Positions 23,473 to 32,515 of a stretch of 34,030 nt of DNA are shown here, one piece after another. The translations under genes and the position numbers were made by a program. How positions within the stretch are numbered: position 1 is the stretch's first letter; each line of letters starts with the position of its first letter. Location of the stretch: the NCBI GenBank assembly GCA_963578625.1, contig CAUZEO010000016.1, positions 1 through 34,030 on the forward strand. The letters run 5' to 3'. Below the pieces are notes generated by a model. The model saw only the letters and a program-made list of their open reading frames with translations, had not been told where the DNA came from and searched no databases. This stretch comes from CAUZEO01 sp963578625 (GTDB taxonomy: Bacteria > Verrucomicrobiota > Kiritimatiellia > SLOV01).

Positions 23473-24645
23473 ATGCTTCGTTTTTCAAATTGTAGAGTCG
23501 TTACTCCCAGCGCCATCCTGGATCAGGATCTCCTGGTTGACGATGTCGGTGTGATCATCAGGATTCAAGATCGCACCAACAGAACCAACGATGCAACGGT
23601 GATTGACGGCGGTGGCGCCTTCGCCTTTCCCGGTATGCTTGACTTGCTTACGCATGGATACGGACATCACTTCTACGGCGACGCCAACCCCGGAGCCATC
23701 GGAGAGAATTCCGAAATTCTGCCCCGCCACGGAGTCACCGGATTCGTACCTTCATTCCTCTCCCAGGCAACCGATCGACTCTTTGCAATCCTGGGGAGCC
23801 TCGCGGATCAGGCCACCGGCGAAGGAGCGCGCGTTTTGGGCATTCACAGCGAAGGGCCGTGCCTCAACGCACCCGGCGCGCACGACGCCGCCCGCCTGAG
23901 CCTTCCCAGCGCGAAACTGGCCGACCAGATGCTCGAAGCCGCACAGGGCCGACTGAAAGTCGTGACTCTCGCGCCCGAATTGCAGGGCTCGCGCGCGTTT
24001 GTCGATGTGATGATCCGCGCCGGGATCAGCCTGCATCTGGGGCACTCCCTCAGCTCACCGGACCAGGTCAATGAATTCGCGGACTGGGGCATCAAAGGAG
24101 TCACCCACATGTATGACGTGTTCTTTCCCGCCGCGCTAAAGGAAAGCGGCCTCTACCCGGTCTCACTGGCCGACGCAATCCTGGCCGAGCCGCGCCTTTG
24201 CATGGGGTTGATTTGCGACGGCGTACACACCGAGCAGATACAAACCAAACTGCTCACCCAGCTACCCCCCGACCGGCTGTTCCTGGAAACTGACTCGATG
24301 AAATTCACGGGACTGCCCCCCGGTCGATTCGAATTCTATCCCGGCACCTGGGCTCAATCCGCGCCAGATGGCGTGATCCGGCTGGATGGCGGCGAGCTTG
24401 CAGGCTCCCTCACGACCTCCGACCAGGCGCTGCGCAATCTGGTCGACTTTACCGGCATAGATCTGCCCCGCGCCTCGCACGCGACCAGCCTCAATCCTGC
24501 CCGCCTTATCGGCATGGACGATGAGCTCGGAAGCCTGGAACCCGGGAAACAGGCAGACATCGTTTTGCTTGATCCCTCGAACCTCTCGGTCCTATCCACG
24601 TATGTCGGCGGGAAAAAGGTTTTCGATCACGGAACACCCGCGTAA
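23473..24645 (+). CDS. nagA: N-acetylglucosamine-6-phosphate deacetylase-like amidohydrolase
   Basis: The 390-residue protein matches the NagA family. The ligands fall in the positions known for E. coli NagA: E127 in GIHSEGP, H191 in HLGHSLSS, H212 in VTHMYD, H252 in CDGVHTEQ and catalytic D274 in LETDSM. The end ATSLNPARLIGMDDELGSLEPGKQADIVLLD is typical of amidohydrolases. NagA removes acetate from GlcNAc-6-phosphate to give glucosamine-6-phosphate. The usual phosphate-binding region after TH.Y (REPG in E. coli) reads LKESG here, so the substrate may differ. It sits divergent to an SDR gene and upstream of the transporter genes. Family sure, exact substrate less so. Confidence 0.85.
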   Translation: MLRFSNCRVVTPSAILDQDLLVDDVGVIIRIQDRTNRTNDATVIDGGGAFAFPGMLDLLTHGYGHHFYGDANPGAIGENSEILPRHGVTGFVPSFLSQATDRLFAILGSLADQATGEGARVLGIHSEGPCLNAPGAHDAARLSLPSAKLADQMLEAAQGRLKVVTLAPELQGSRAFVDVMIRAGISLHLGHSLSSPDQVNEFADWGIKGVTHMYDVFFPAALKESGLYPVSLADAILAEPRLCMGLICDGVHTEQIQTKLLTQLPPDRLFLETDSMKFTGLPPGRFEFYPGTWAQSAPDGVIRLDGGELAGSLTTSDQALRNLVDFTGIDLPRASHATSLNPARLIGMDDELGSLEPGKQADIVLLDPSNLSVLSTYVGGKKVFDHGTPA

Positions 24646-24736
24646 CGCCGCCACCGAGCTTGCTCTGTTAGTTACCCACAAATCCGTGGGCGTATGAACT
24701 CAATCGTTCATGTGGTGCGCGGCGCAGGCGCCCAAT

Positions 24737-24950
24737 TTGGAGTACGGTGGCAGAGCGAAGCGGAGATCCCGGCGGATGCCGGGGCGGCGACACCGCTTTG
24801 GCTCCGCGCAAAGCCCGACGAAGCCACGCAGGGCGAAGTCGTGTCGGAGCGCGCCCCGGAGCCAAAGCGTAATCCCAGCGGCGTAGGTTCCGGTCCCCCC
24901 CGGGGGTAGCCAAAGCGCCGTCGACGCTCCGCTCTGCCGGCGCACTCCAA
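24737..24950. repeat. GC-rich nested palindromic intergenic repeat
   Basis: The outer arms 24737-24757 and 24930-24950 pair at 18 of 21 positions. An inner pair (CGCTTTGGCTCCG at 24794-24806 and its complement at 24857-24869) is perfect, and a third copy of GCCAAAGCG lies at 24909. Long GC-rich frames in it are spurious. It resembles palindromic repeats I recall from Verrucomicrobiota genomes. It lies between the convergent nagA and permease genes. Confidence 0.7.
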
Positions 24951-24982
24951 CAACTCGTGGTACGACTATTGGCTTGCCCCGC

Positions 24983-26890
24983 CTACTTCTCCACCGGGAC
25001 CACGATGCCCCGCATGATGATGTTCTGCGCGAACAGAAACACCCCAAACGTCGGGATCGCCGCAATAATCAACGAGGCGAACGTAATGCCCATGTGGCTG
25101 CGGAGCTGAAGCTGATACAGGGTCGGCATCAGCGTCCACATCCGCTCGTCCTGACAGATTAGAAGGGCAAACATGAAATTCGAATATGCGGCCGTAAATG
25201 CCATCAGTGCAATATAGGCCAGAACCGGTTTTGAAAGATTCATCGTCAAATGCCAGAAAAGCACCCACTGGTTGGCCCCGTCGAGTTCGGCGCACTCGTA
25301 CAGTTCCTTCGGCTGCGAATCGAAAAAACCTTTCAATATAAAAATCAGGTACCCGTTCGCGAGCCCGGGCAGAATCAGCGCCCAGAACGTGTTCAGCAGG
25401 TTGAAATTCCGGAGCGTCAGGAAAATCGGGATCTGGGTCACCATCGACGGAAACGCCATCGTTACCATAAGAAAGAGAAGAATCTTGTAGGTGGAAGGCA
25501 ACTGGAACCGGCTGAGCGCGTAGGCCGCCATCGGATTTACGATCAACGCGGCAAGCACAGCCAGCCCGCAATAAATCACCGTATTCACCAGGGCCCGTCC
25601 GTTCAGCAACATATACTCGATCACGGTCTTGTAATTCCGCGTTGCGAATTCCCGGCGCAGCGAGCCGCGGTTCTGCAAAAACTCCCGGTAGTGCAACTGT
25701 TTTTGCGGGAGCTGCACCTCGGCAAAGGACTCGTAGTCTTCGCCCGTTGCACTCCTCAGCGCTTCGATCGTTTCGTACCGCCCCGCCATGAAATCCTCGA
25801 AACGAAAATCTAGGCCGTCGATATAGATCTGCTCGAGAGGCAGGCGATGCAGCTCGCTGTCTTCCGACTCCCTCCACCCCCGGAGAAAGGCTGTCCAATC
25901 CGACTCAGCGATACTGCTGTGCAAAGGGTCGTCGAAAAGTGGAACCGTATCGAAATCTGAGTATCCGGTTTCGTAGATACGGTTCAAGGCATCGATGGTA
26001 AGGTACTTTGCCTGCAAAAATCGGCGATAAGGAACCACCGCCTCCTCGTCCGCGCGAATCCAGAGCAGGTTCAACGCTTCCCGAACAAATCGCTCCCAAT
26101 CCGAAATCTCCAGCGAACTGCCAACCGGCGCCCGGCGGGATAGACGGACCTCAGCATAGGACTCGAACGACGTTCCATGCTTCGCATTATACTCTTCGAT
26201 ATCGCGGGTGTACTGCGACTTGAGGAAAATGTTTTTGTACATCCCCTCGACGCTGAAATAGAAGCGGTACAATTGGGGTTGCCGTTGCTTCAGCGCGCGG
26301 TACCGTATGGCCAACGGTTCGTCCGAGATGCGCCGGACTCGCTCCAACGGAATCTGCGGATCCATGAAGACGCTCTGCCAACTCGCGACGTGCATTTTCA
26401 GCTCCCGGTTCGCCGCGTCCAGATCGCCGTCAAACTCCTTTTTCAGCCCGCGAATCAGTTCGCGTTGCAGTTCCATGATCGATCCGCGGGTTGCCGCGAA
26501 CCGAAGAAATCCAACGGTGAAATTGTAATGCGCATCCCCGAGATCTTTCAAAAACTCGCCATAGTCACTCACCAGCACTTTATTGATTTTTGCCGGGGGC
26601 TCGATTGTTTCGAAAGAGATGATGCTCTCGTCGTAGGCGGACTTGACCATATCCAGCTTTTCATTGAAGAGCCCCTCGATGTACTTCCTGTACAGAAGCG
26701 TGTCGTCGACGAGAAAGCCCGGGATGATGCGCAGCTCCTTTTGATCCACAGCACTCTTTGTGCTGCCCGCGATCATCAGCGCGAACGGATAAATCATGGT
26801 CAGCGCGCCCGCGATCAGAAACAGGTAGATCGTGCCGATCAGCAACCTGACGCTGAAGTGCTTTCTGCCTACTTTGTGGAGGATGGGCAT
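24983..26890 (-). CDS. MalG-type ABC permease with large external repeat domain
   Basis: The 635-residue protein starts with one transmembrane helix (residues 15-41), then about 390 residues of periplasmic sequence, then five or six helices of a standard carbohydrate ABC permease with the EAA loop (LYECAELDGANQWVLFWHLT) that contacts the ATPase. Ordinary MalG-type subunits have about 280 residues. The external part contains repeated units of the style 'Y..TI.ALN...GT.Y.SF.EV.L' at about 225, 300 and 385 (FESYAEVRL, SDFDTVPLF, YESFAEVQL). It is 20 bp downstream of the SBP-permease fusion and forms the second half of the importer. Its function as sugar permease is sure; the role of the domain is unknown. 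Confidence 0.88.
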   Translation of the reverse strand: MPILHKVGRKHFSVRLLIGTIYLFLIAGALTMIYPFALMIAGSTKSAVDQKELRIIPGFLVDDTLLYRKYIEGLFNEKLDMVKSAYDESIISFETIEPPAKINKVLVSDYGEFLKDLGDAHYNFTVGFLRFAATRGSIMELQRELIRGLKKEFDGDLDAANRELKMHVASWQSVFMDPQIPLERVRRISDEPLAIRYRALKQRQPQLYRFYFSVEGMYKNIFLKSQYTRDIEEYNAKHGTSFESYAEVRLSRRAPVGSSLEISDWERFVREALNLLWIRADEEAVVPYRRFLQAKYLTIDALNRIYETGYSDFDTVPLFDDPLHSSIAESDWTAFLRGWRESEDSELHRLPLEQIYIDGLDFRFEDFMAGRYETIEALRSATGEDYESFAEVQLPQKQLHYREFLQNRGSLRREFATRNYKTVIEYMLLNGRALVNTVIYCGLAVLAALIVNPMAAYALSRFQLPSTYKILLFLMVTMAFPSMVTQIPIFLTLRNFNLLNTFWALILPGLANGYLIFILKGFFDSQPKELYECAELDGANQWVLFWHLTMNLSKPVLAYIALMAFTAAYSNFMFALLICQDERMWTLMPTLYQLQLRSHMGITFASLIIAAIPTFGVFLFAQNIIMRGIVVPVEK

Positions 26891-26910
26891 GATTAATTCA
26901 AATTCATCAG

Positions 26911-29706
26911 CTATTTCTCTCCCGTGGTCTTGAATTCCAATCGCGCGAGAATTCGCAGCTGGTAGACCGTGAATCCGATCAGCATGGTGGCGAGGACCCA
27001 GGCCATCGCAGTGGCGGGGCCCATCTTCAGGAAAGTGAAGGCCTCAAAGAAAATTTTCAGGTTGGCGACTTCTGTTCCCGCAGAACCGCCAGTCATGGCC
27101 AGGATATTCTCCGCCTGCATCCAGGAGCCTATAAAAACCCCGACGAAGTTGATGATCACCAGAGGCTTGAGAATGGGAAAGATGACGAACAGGATCTTGT
27201 CGATAAACGTGGCGCCGTCGATGTCGGACGCCTCGTAGAAATCGTCCGGGATGCCCTTGAGCGCTGCCAGGTAAATCAGGCACCCGGGCCCCATCCCCGC
27301 CCACACCATGGGAATCACGCAGGCAAGCATTGCGGTATTGCTGTCACTGAGCCACCGGTACGGTTCTTGTTGCGTATGGAAAAGCCGGGGGAAAAATTGC
27401 CGCGCAATCTCGAGAATCGATTCGCCTTCCGGAAACAGGATATCTCCCGCCAGCCCGATCGAGGTGACGAAGAGAACCAGGCCGGCAATCGCCGCCAACG
27501 TGGCTGGAAATCGGGAGTCATGAAACCAGAGCCGCCACATGAAAGACCAAGCGACCGCCAAGAGCATCAATCCGATGGCAACGTATGCAATCGCCGGAAT
27601 CACCATCACCACCTGGTTCAAAATTCCGTAACTGGTCGGTGTGTAAAACATTTTCCAGAGCAGCATGGTGACCAGCCCGGTGATCACCGCCGGCAGGTAG
27701 TACACAGTCCGAAAGAAAATGGTGCCTACCGGCACTTCCTGTAGCAGAATGGCAAGGATGATCGGCGGGAGAAAAGTCAGAGCGACTACCAGCAGGCTGT
27801 AGCGAACGGAATTCCAAACCGACGTCCACCATCCGTTCTCATCGATATCCCACAGCAGGTTGGCAAAGTTGTCGACCCAGACCCAGGTGGATCCTCCCAG
27901 GATATTGTAATCCTGAAATGCCATCAGGGTTCCCCGGGCAAGCGGAAAATATTGCCACACCAGGATCGTAAGCACCGCCGGAAGCAGCATCAGGTAGGCA
28001 AGCCAGTATTTCCGAAACCCCCATGAAACCACGGCGGCAGGATCGGAACCCTCAACGATGGGCACTTTGAACGCTTGGAAGACTTTCCGGAAAACCAGGA
28101 AGAAGGCTCCCGCAATAATGAAGAGGGCAATCCACGCGGTGATCCGTCGTACTCGCATCACCTCCGGCGGGACAATTCCGATCATTTTCTCATTCGCCTT
28201 TATGGTCCACTTATGGAGGATGGCCTGGATGGCGTCGATACGCTCCTCTTTGCCTTCCGGAAGATTTCCATCTACGTACGCCTGCTCCGCCTCCTGGATT
28301 GGATAGCTCATCATGTCGTAGGCGAGATTGCTGCCTCGTCCGTACGGTTCGGGCTTCGCGGTCGCAATAGCGATCTCGAACGCTTCCACCCAGCCGGGCG
28401 GCGATAGGCGAACCAGATCTTGATAGCCGTACAGATTCAGGTACCGAGGGTTTATGAAGCGACCGAATCCGCCTTCCACCATGATGCGCGTTTTTAACGC
28501 CATCGCTTCCTCATTGTCATAGAATCGGAGATACTCCCACGCAGCATCCCTGACTGCCGGTTCCTCGATCCGCGAAAATAGTCCCATCATCCGGCTGTTG
28601 AGCTCCGCCCCCCGGTGCCGCACTCCGTTCTCGTCGAGATAACCCAGCGGCACCGGCGCCAGTCCAGTCACGTCCGGATTCACCTGGCTGAAGAGCTTTT
28701 CATCGATGTAGCTCAACATCATCCCTATTTTGCCCTCTTCCCACTTGGTCTGGGATTCCCTCCCCACATCCCGGCTGCTGTATCCTCGTTGCGGCCGGCC
28801 ATCCTCGCTGGTCCAGTTTTCCGCGATCAATTCCAGGTAGTAGTCGAGCGCAATGGCGGCGGCCCGGGAATCGAAAGTACATCGCCACTGATCATTGGTC
28901 TCGTTATACGTCATCAACTCGCCGCCCATCGACCAGCAGTACGATTTCCAATACCACGATTCGTGTTTCCCGCGCGCGTTCCAGATCCCGAATGTGTCCT
29001 TGGCCGGGTCCGTAATGGTCTTGCAAGCCTCCAGCATCTGCTCCCAGGTCCAGTTCTCATCGGGATACGGAATGCCGTGCACATCAAACAAATCCCGACG
29101 GTACAAGAGCACCTTGCCGAGCACTCCGCCGTAGGGCACACACCAGACGTGCTCCTCGCCGGTCGGCGCTTTCCGGCGAATCACCGGCCACAACGTATTG
29201 TGAATGCGAAAGGCCTGCTCTTCCTCCGTCAACGATCCCGGGCCGGCGAGGTATCCATCCTCCGGCTTGTCCAGCGGATACAAAAACCCGTTGTCGATGT
29301 ACGTGGAGGATTTTCGAAAATTGACGTAGAGAACATCCGGCGCCTGTTCACCGGCGATCATCAACAGATCGGTCTCAACACCCTCAACCGCGATCCCGGT
29401 CGCCTGGTACAGATTCACCGTCACCCGGTCCCAGTCGTGGTCACCGTATTTTTCAGGATGGGCTTTATATTTGTCCCGATAGCGCGCGGCGAAAATCTCG
29501 GGAAAACGATCTTTAAAAAGACGGATCCCTGCGACCTCACTCCGGTTGAAGGTCGTCGTATCGGTAGGCTCTGGCAGCCCATGAGCCTTTACATGAATGA
29601 CCGTCCCTTCCGGTGTGTCCTCGATCCAACCGGCGGTCGCCGAAGCCACAACGGACCACCCCAGCAGCCAGCACACCCCCGCGCGTATCCAGTATTCCAG
29701 CTTCAT
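26911..29706 (-). CDS. Solute-binding protein fused to MalF-type ABC permease
   Basis: The roughly 931-residue protein has a signal peptide or anchor (residues 1-25), an extracellular solute-binding domain (about 30-510, with VPYGGVLGKVLLYRRDLFDVHGIPYP and the GKIGMMLSYI segment of family 1 binding proteins), a helix at about 545, and a MalF/UgpA-type permease (570-931) with EAA loop YEASDIDGATFIDKILFVIFP. An extra helix pair and a loop (LAGDILFPEGESILEIARQFF) interrupt the permease. ATG 29706 was chosen over the upstream frame: it overlaps the TGA of the MocA gene (ATGA), and the signal peptide starts there. Fusion makes a tethered binding protein. No ATPase gene is near, so the ATPase must come from elsewhere in the genome. 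Confidence 0.9.
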   Translation of the reverse strand: MKLEYWIRAGVCWLLGWSVVASATAGWIEDTPEGTVIHVKAHGLPEPTDTTTFNRSEVAGIRLFKDRFPEIFAARYRDKYKAHPEKYGDHDWDRVTVNLYQATGIAVEGVETDLLMIAGEQAPDVLYVNFRKSSTYIDNGFLYPLDKPEDGYLAGPGSLTEEEQAFRIHNTLWPVIRRKAPTGEEHVWCVPYGGVLGKVLLYRRDLFDVHGIPYPDENWTWEQMLEACKTITDPAKDTFGIWNARGKHESWYWKSYCWSMGGELMTYNETNDQWRCTFDSRAAAIALDYYLELIAENWTSEDGRPQRGYSSRDVGRESQTKWEEGKIGMMLSYIDEKLFSQVNPDVTGLAPVPLGYLDENGVRHRGAELNSRMMGLFSRIEEPAVRDAAWEYLRFYDNEEAMALKTRIMVEGGFGRFINPRYLNLYGYQDLVRLSPPGWVEAFEIAIATAKPEPYGRGSNLAYDMMSYPIQEAEQAYVDGNLPEGKEERIDAIQAILHKWTIKANEKMIGIVPPEVMRVRRITAWIALFIIAGAFFLVFRKVFQAFKVPIVEGSDPAAVVSWGFRKYWLAYLMLLPAVLTILVWQYFPLARGTLMAFQDYNILGGSTWVWVDNFANLLWDIDENGWWTSVWNSVRYSLLVVALTFLPPIILAILLQEVPVGTIFFRTVYYLPAVITGLVTMLLWKMFYTPTSYGILNQVVMVIPAIAYVAIGLMLLAVAWSFMWRLWFHDSRFPATLAAIAGLVLFVTSIGLAGDILFPEGESILEIARQFFPRLFHTQQEPYRWLSDSNTAMLACVIPMVWAGMGPGCLIYLAALKGIPDDFYEASDIDGATFIDKILFVIFPILKPLVIINFVGVFIGSWMQAENILAMTGGSAGTEVANLKIFFEAFTFLKMGPATAMAWVLATMLIGFTVYQLRILARLEFKTTGEK

Positions 29707-30779
29707 AGTAGTACGGTCTGCCCGCTTCGCACGGACTCGTCGGCTGCCAGGACGATACGCAGGCTGTTCACCGCATCGTTCCAGTGGTCGGTCAGATCCA
29801 GATCCTCCTGGATCGCTCGTAACAGGAACCGCTGCTCTCTTGCACACAACTCGGCATGATCCGGCTCATCCGTCATGTCGATGATCTCGTCCTCTTTGGC
29901 AAACTTCTCTTCGCCGGTCAAATCACTGTGATGAACTCTCAGAGATTCGGTCTTGGTGTGGGATTCAAGATCCGAGGATTTTGACGCCCCGCCCGCGGAT
30001 TTCGCGACGATGCTGACGCTGCCTTCCGGTCCAACCACATCCTTCACAAAAAAAGCCGTCTCACTGATCATCGGGCCCCACCCCGCTTCGTACCAGCCGA
30101 CCGATCCGTCATCAAAGGTCACCTGCAATTGCCCGTAGTTGTACATGCCTTCAATCAGGTCGTCCGACAGTCGCGCTCCGATCGCCGATACGCGAACCGG
30201 CGTTGCCCGCGTCATCTGGCACATCACGTCCACGTAGTGCACGCCGCAATCGACGATGGGTGACATCGACGCCATCAGGTTCCGGTGCTTGCTCCATTTG
30301 ACGCCTTCGCTCTGCTGGTTCAGGTTCATCCGCATCACGAGCGGTTTTCCCAGCGTGCGGGCGATCTCGATGAATTGAATCCAGGAGGGATGCTGGCGAA
30401 GAATATAACCGATCACAAGTTTCCGTCCACTGCGGGCCGCGGCATCGACGATTCGCCGTCCCCCCTCGGCGGTCGTGGAAATCGGCTTTTCCATGAAAAC
30501 ATGTGCGCCGGACTCAAGCGCACGGATCGCAAACCCCTCGTGCGTGTCAGGGAAAGTATTGATGCTGACGACGTCCGGGCTCAGCTGCTCGATCGCTTCT
30601 TCGCCGTCGGCATACATGGCAATGCCGCCTCCCAGTTGGCTGCACAGCGCCTCCCTGGATTCGGGCTTGCGGCTGACAAGACCGGCGATCTCGAACTCCT
30701 CCATGCCGGCGTACGCCTTCGCATGAGACGAGCCCATGTCGCCGCAACCAATTACCACGATTCGCAATTTTTTTTTCAT
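29703..30779 (-). CDS. Gfo/Idh/MocA-family sugar oxidoreductase
   Basis: From ATG 30779 (MKKKLR) the protein has 358 residues: Rossmann motif GCGDMG (11-16), EKP (97-99) and the D177xxxH181 element (VDCGVHYVDV) of the substrate-binding domain. Gfo/Idh/MocA enzymes oxidise or reduce sugars or inositol with NAD(P). A longer start at 30803 would add eight residues. The gene is translationally coupled to the transporter fusion (overlapping ATGA), so the sugar it takes up is likely its substrate. The start codon is followed by a nine-A run (ATGAAAAAAAAATTG), a possible slippage site. Divergent to the nitrilase gene with a 150-bp shared control region. Confidence 0.9.
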   Translation of the reverse strand: MKKKLRIVVIGCGDMGSSHAKAYAGMEEFEIAGLVSRKPESREALCSQLGGGIAMYADGEEAIEQLSPDVVSINTFPDTHEGFAIRALESGAHVFMEKPISTTAEGGRRIVDAAARSGRKLVIGYILRQHPSWIQFIEIARTLGKPLVMRMNLNQQSEGVKWSKHRNLMASMSPIVDCGVHYVDVMCQMTRATPVRVSAIGARLSDDLIEGMYNYGQLQVTFDDGSVGWYEAGWGPMISETAFFVKDVVGPEGSVSIVAKSAGGASKSSDLESHTKTESLRVHHSDLTGEEKFAKEDEIIDMTDEPDHAELCAREQRFLLRAIQEDLDLTDHWNDAVNSLRIVLAADESVRSGQTVLL

Positions 30780-30929
30780 CACGCAGGAGCGTTCCGGAAC
30801 CATGCAGGCATCCGCTCTCTCGATTTACCCTCTGTTCTTAGTGGCCGTCCGTCGATTCCCGAATTTTCGCCTTTCGGCGCCCAGCCATTCATTTTATATT
30901 CGGCGGACACCATACTGGAGACCTTGCCA

Positions 30930-31895
30930 ATGACCAATCTAACTGTCGGCGCTGTACAGTTCCAGCACGTAAACGGAGACAAAGAGGCGAATCTTGCCAC
31001 AATCGAACGATTTGTCCGCGAAGCCGCTTCACGGGATGTCCAGCTCATTATTTTTCCCGAGTGCTGTATCACCGGGTACTGGTTCCTCAGGAATTTGACC
31101 CGGGACGAAATCGTGGCGCTGGCGGAGCCGGTTCCTAATGGCCCATCTACTGAAAAGCTCATTGATCTGGCAAGATCCATAGGGATGACAGTGGGAGCGG
31201 GTCTGGTGGAAATTGCCGGGGATGGCGCCTTGTACAACACGTTCGTCGTTGCAATGCCGGACGGGCAATGGCAGCGGCACCGGAAAATCCACTGCTTCAT
31301 CAGTGAGCATATGAAGAGCGGATCGGAATATACCGTTTTCGATACGCCCCAGGGCTGGCGGGTTGGCGTTCTGATCTGCTACGACTGCAACATCAGCGAG
31401 AACGTGAGAATGACGGCGCTGCAAGGCGCCAAGTTACTTCTCGCTCCTCATCAGACCGGCGGTTGCACCTCTCCTTCTCCGCACTGCATGGGTAGGATTG
31501 ACCAATCTTTCTGGGATAACAGGAAAGGCAATCCGGAAGCGATCGAGCGCGAGTTTCGTGGACCAAAGGGCCGGGAATGGCTGCTTCGCTGGTTGCCCAC
31601 CCGTGCTCATGACAACGGCATGTACCTCGCCTTCTGCAACGGCGTAGGCATGGACGACGATGAAGTGAGAACCGGCAACACCATGATCATCGATCCATAC
31701 GGACGCATCCTCAACGAAACCTGGAAGGCCGACGACGTGATGGTCGTGCAGGAGCTCGATGCCTCCCTGCTCGAGGGCGCCACCGGCGAACGCTGGATCC
31801 GATCAAGACGACCCGAGCTCTACGGGCCACTCGCTCAACCGACCGGCAGGGAGGAAGAGACAAGGAAACTGCGATTCGACGGGCTAGGTGTCTAG
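30930..31895 (+). CDS. Nitrilase-superfamily C-N hydrolase (amidase)
   Basis: From ATG 30930 the protein has 321 residues with the complete Glu-Lys-Cys triad of the nitrilase superfamily: E44 in IFPECC, K119 in HRKIHCF and C150 in LICYDC. GNTMIIDPYGRIL is typical of the C-terminal half. Such enzymes hydrolyse amides or carbamates such as N-carbamoyl compounds. The start is supported by GGAG about ten bases upstream; a much longer frame begins in antisense of the MocA gene and is discounted. In this locus it could remove an N-linked group from a sugar derivative (inference). Divergent to the MocA gene. Confidence 0.88.
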   Translation: MTNLTVGAVQFQHVNGDKEANLATIERFVREAASRDVQLIIFPECCITGYWFLRNLTRDEIVALAEPVPNGPSTEKLIDLARSIGMTVGAGLVEIAGDGALYNTFVVAMPDGQWQRHRKIHCFISEHMKSGSEYTVFDTPQGWRVGVLICYDCNISENVRMTALQGAKLLLAPHQTGGCTSPSPHCMGRIDQSFWDNRKGNPEAIEREFRGPKGREWLLRWLPTRAHDNGMYLAFCNGVGMDDDEVRTGNTMIIDPYGRILNETWKADDVMVVQELDASLLEGATGERWIRSRRPELYGPLAQPTGREEETRKLRFDGLGV

Positions 31896-31917
31896 CAGCC
31901 TGCCGAACCCGAATCAA

Positions 31918-31979
31918 TTGCCGTTTTCGGGTGGCCATGGGTATCGATCCATGGTACCTGCAACGGCAAGACGATCATC
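31918..31979. repeat. Imperfect hairpin between nitrilase and YhcH-like genes
   Basis: An outer 8-bp stem (TTGCCGTT 31918-31925 with AACGGCAA 31972-31979) encloses an inner one (CCATGG with CCATGG around GTATCGAT). It lies 43 bp before the YhcH ATG and has no U-run, so it may be regulatory more than a terminator. Confidence 0.45.
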
Positions 31980-32021
31980 ACGTGTACAGACGAATATTTT
32001 GTCAGAGGGGATAATGAACTC

Positions 32022-32477
32022 ATGATTCTTGATGTCTTGGAAAATGCCGCGTTTCATGTGGAGCGAAATAAAGGGTTTGCAGAGGCTTTCAAATTCCTGC
32101 AGAGGCCAGATTTGAAAGACCTTCCGGCAGGTAAATATCCGATTGACGGGGACAGGGTCTACGCGATGATCGCCATCGAGCCCGGCCGGGGAAAGGAAGG
32201 CGCTTTGCTGGAAGCGCACCGGAACTACATCGATATTCAACTGGTGCTGGAGGGCGTTGACGAAATGGGTTGGAGGCCAACACCGACCTGCGCAGATCAG
32301 CAGGGAGACTACAATGAAGAGCAGGATGCGCTGCTCTTTGCGGATCCGCCGGATGCCTGGATTACGACACGGCCGGGGTCTTTCGTTGTCTTCTATCCTG
32401 CGGACGCCCACATGCCTTCCATCTCGGACGAACTGCTCCACAAGATCATCGTCAAGGTGCCCTTCGCAGATGTGTAA
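32022..32477 (+). CDS. YhcH/YjgK/YiaL-family protein (NanQ-like)
   Basis: The 151-residue protein matches the YhcH/YjgK/YiaL (DUF386) family in length and motifs: LEAHRNYIDIQLVLEGVDEMGW (about residues 67-88) and VVFYPADAHMPS (about 122-133), with His residues that bind metal in the family. Members are cupin-like sugar anomerases or accessory proteins; YhcH (NanQ) of E. coli is a sialic acid anomerase. ATG 32022 follows GAGGGGA. It is the second gene after the nitrilase and probably co-transcribed. Whether the substrate is sialic acid or another sugar cannot be told. Confidence 0.85.
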   Translation: MILDVLENAAFHVERNKGFAEAFKFLQRPDLKDLPAGKYPIDGDRVYAMIAIEPGRGKEGALLEAHRNYIDIQLVLEGVDEMGWRPTPTCADQQGDYNEEQDALLFADPPDAWITTRPGSFVVFYPADAHMPSISDELLHKIIVKVPFADV

Positions 32478-32515
32478 TACAACGGATTCGGTAGTGCGCG
32501 GGCTAATTCTTCCGT

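Noticed and set aside
24700..24953. GC-rich overlapping frames on both strands
   Set aside because: They are products of the palindromic repeat and have no start signals or protein motifs.
29707..29847. 47-residue N-terminal extension of the SBP-permease frame
   Set aside because: It lies in the MocA gene and precedes a normal signal peptide; ATG 29706 overlaps the MocA stop.
28615..29859. Long 414-residue plus-strand frame
   Set aside because: It is the mirror of the SBP-permease fusion; the minus strand has signal peptide, EAA loop and binding-protein motifs.
30285..30929. 215-residue N-terminal extension of the nitrilase frame
   Set aside because: It is antisense to the MocA gene; a start with a ribosome binding site at 30930 gives the normal family length.
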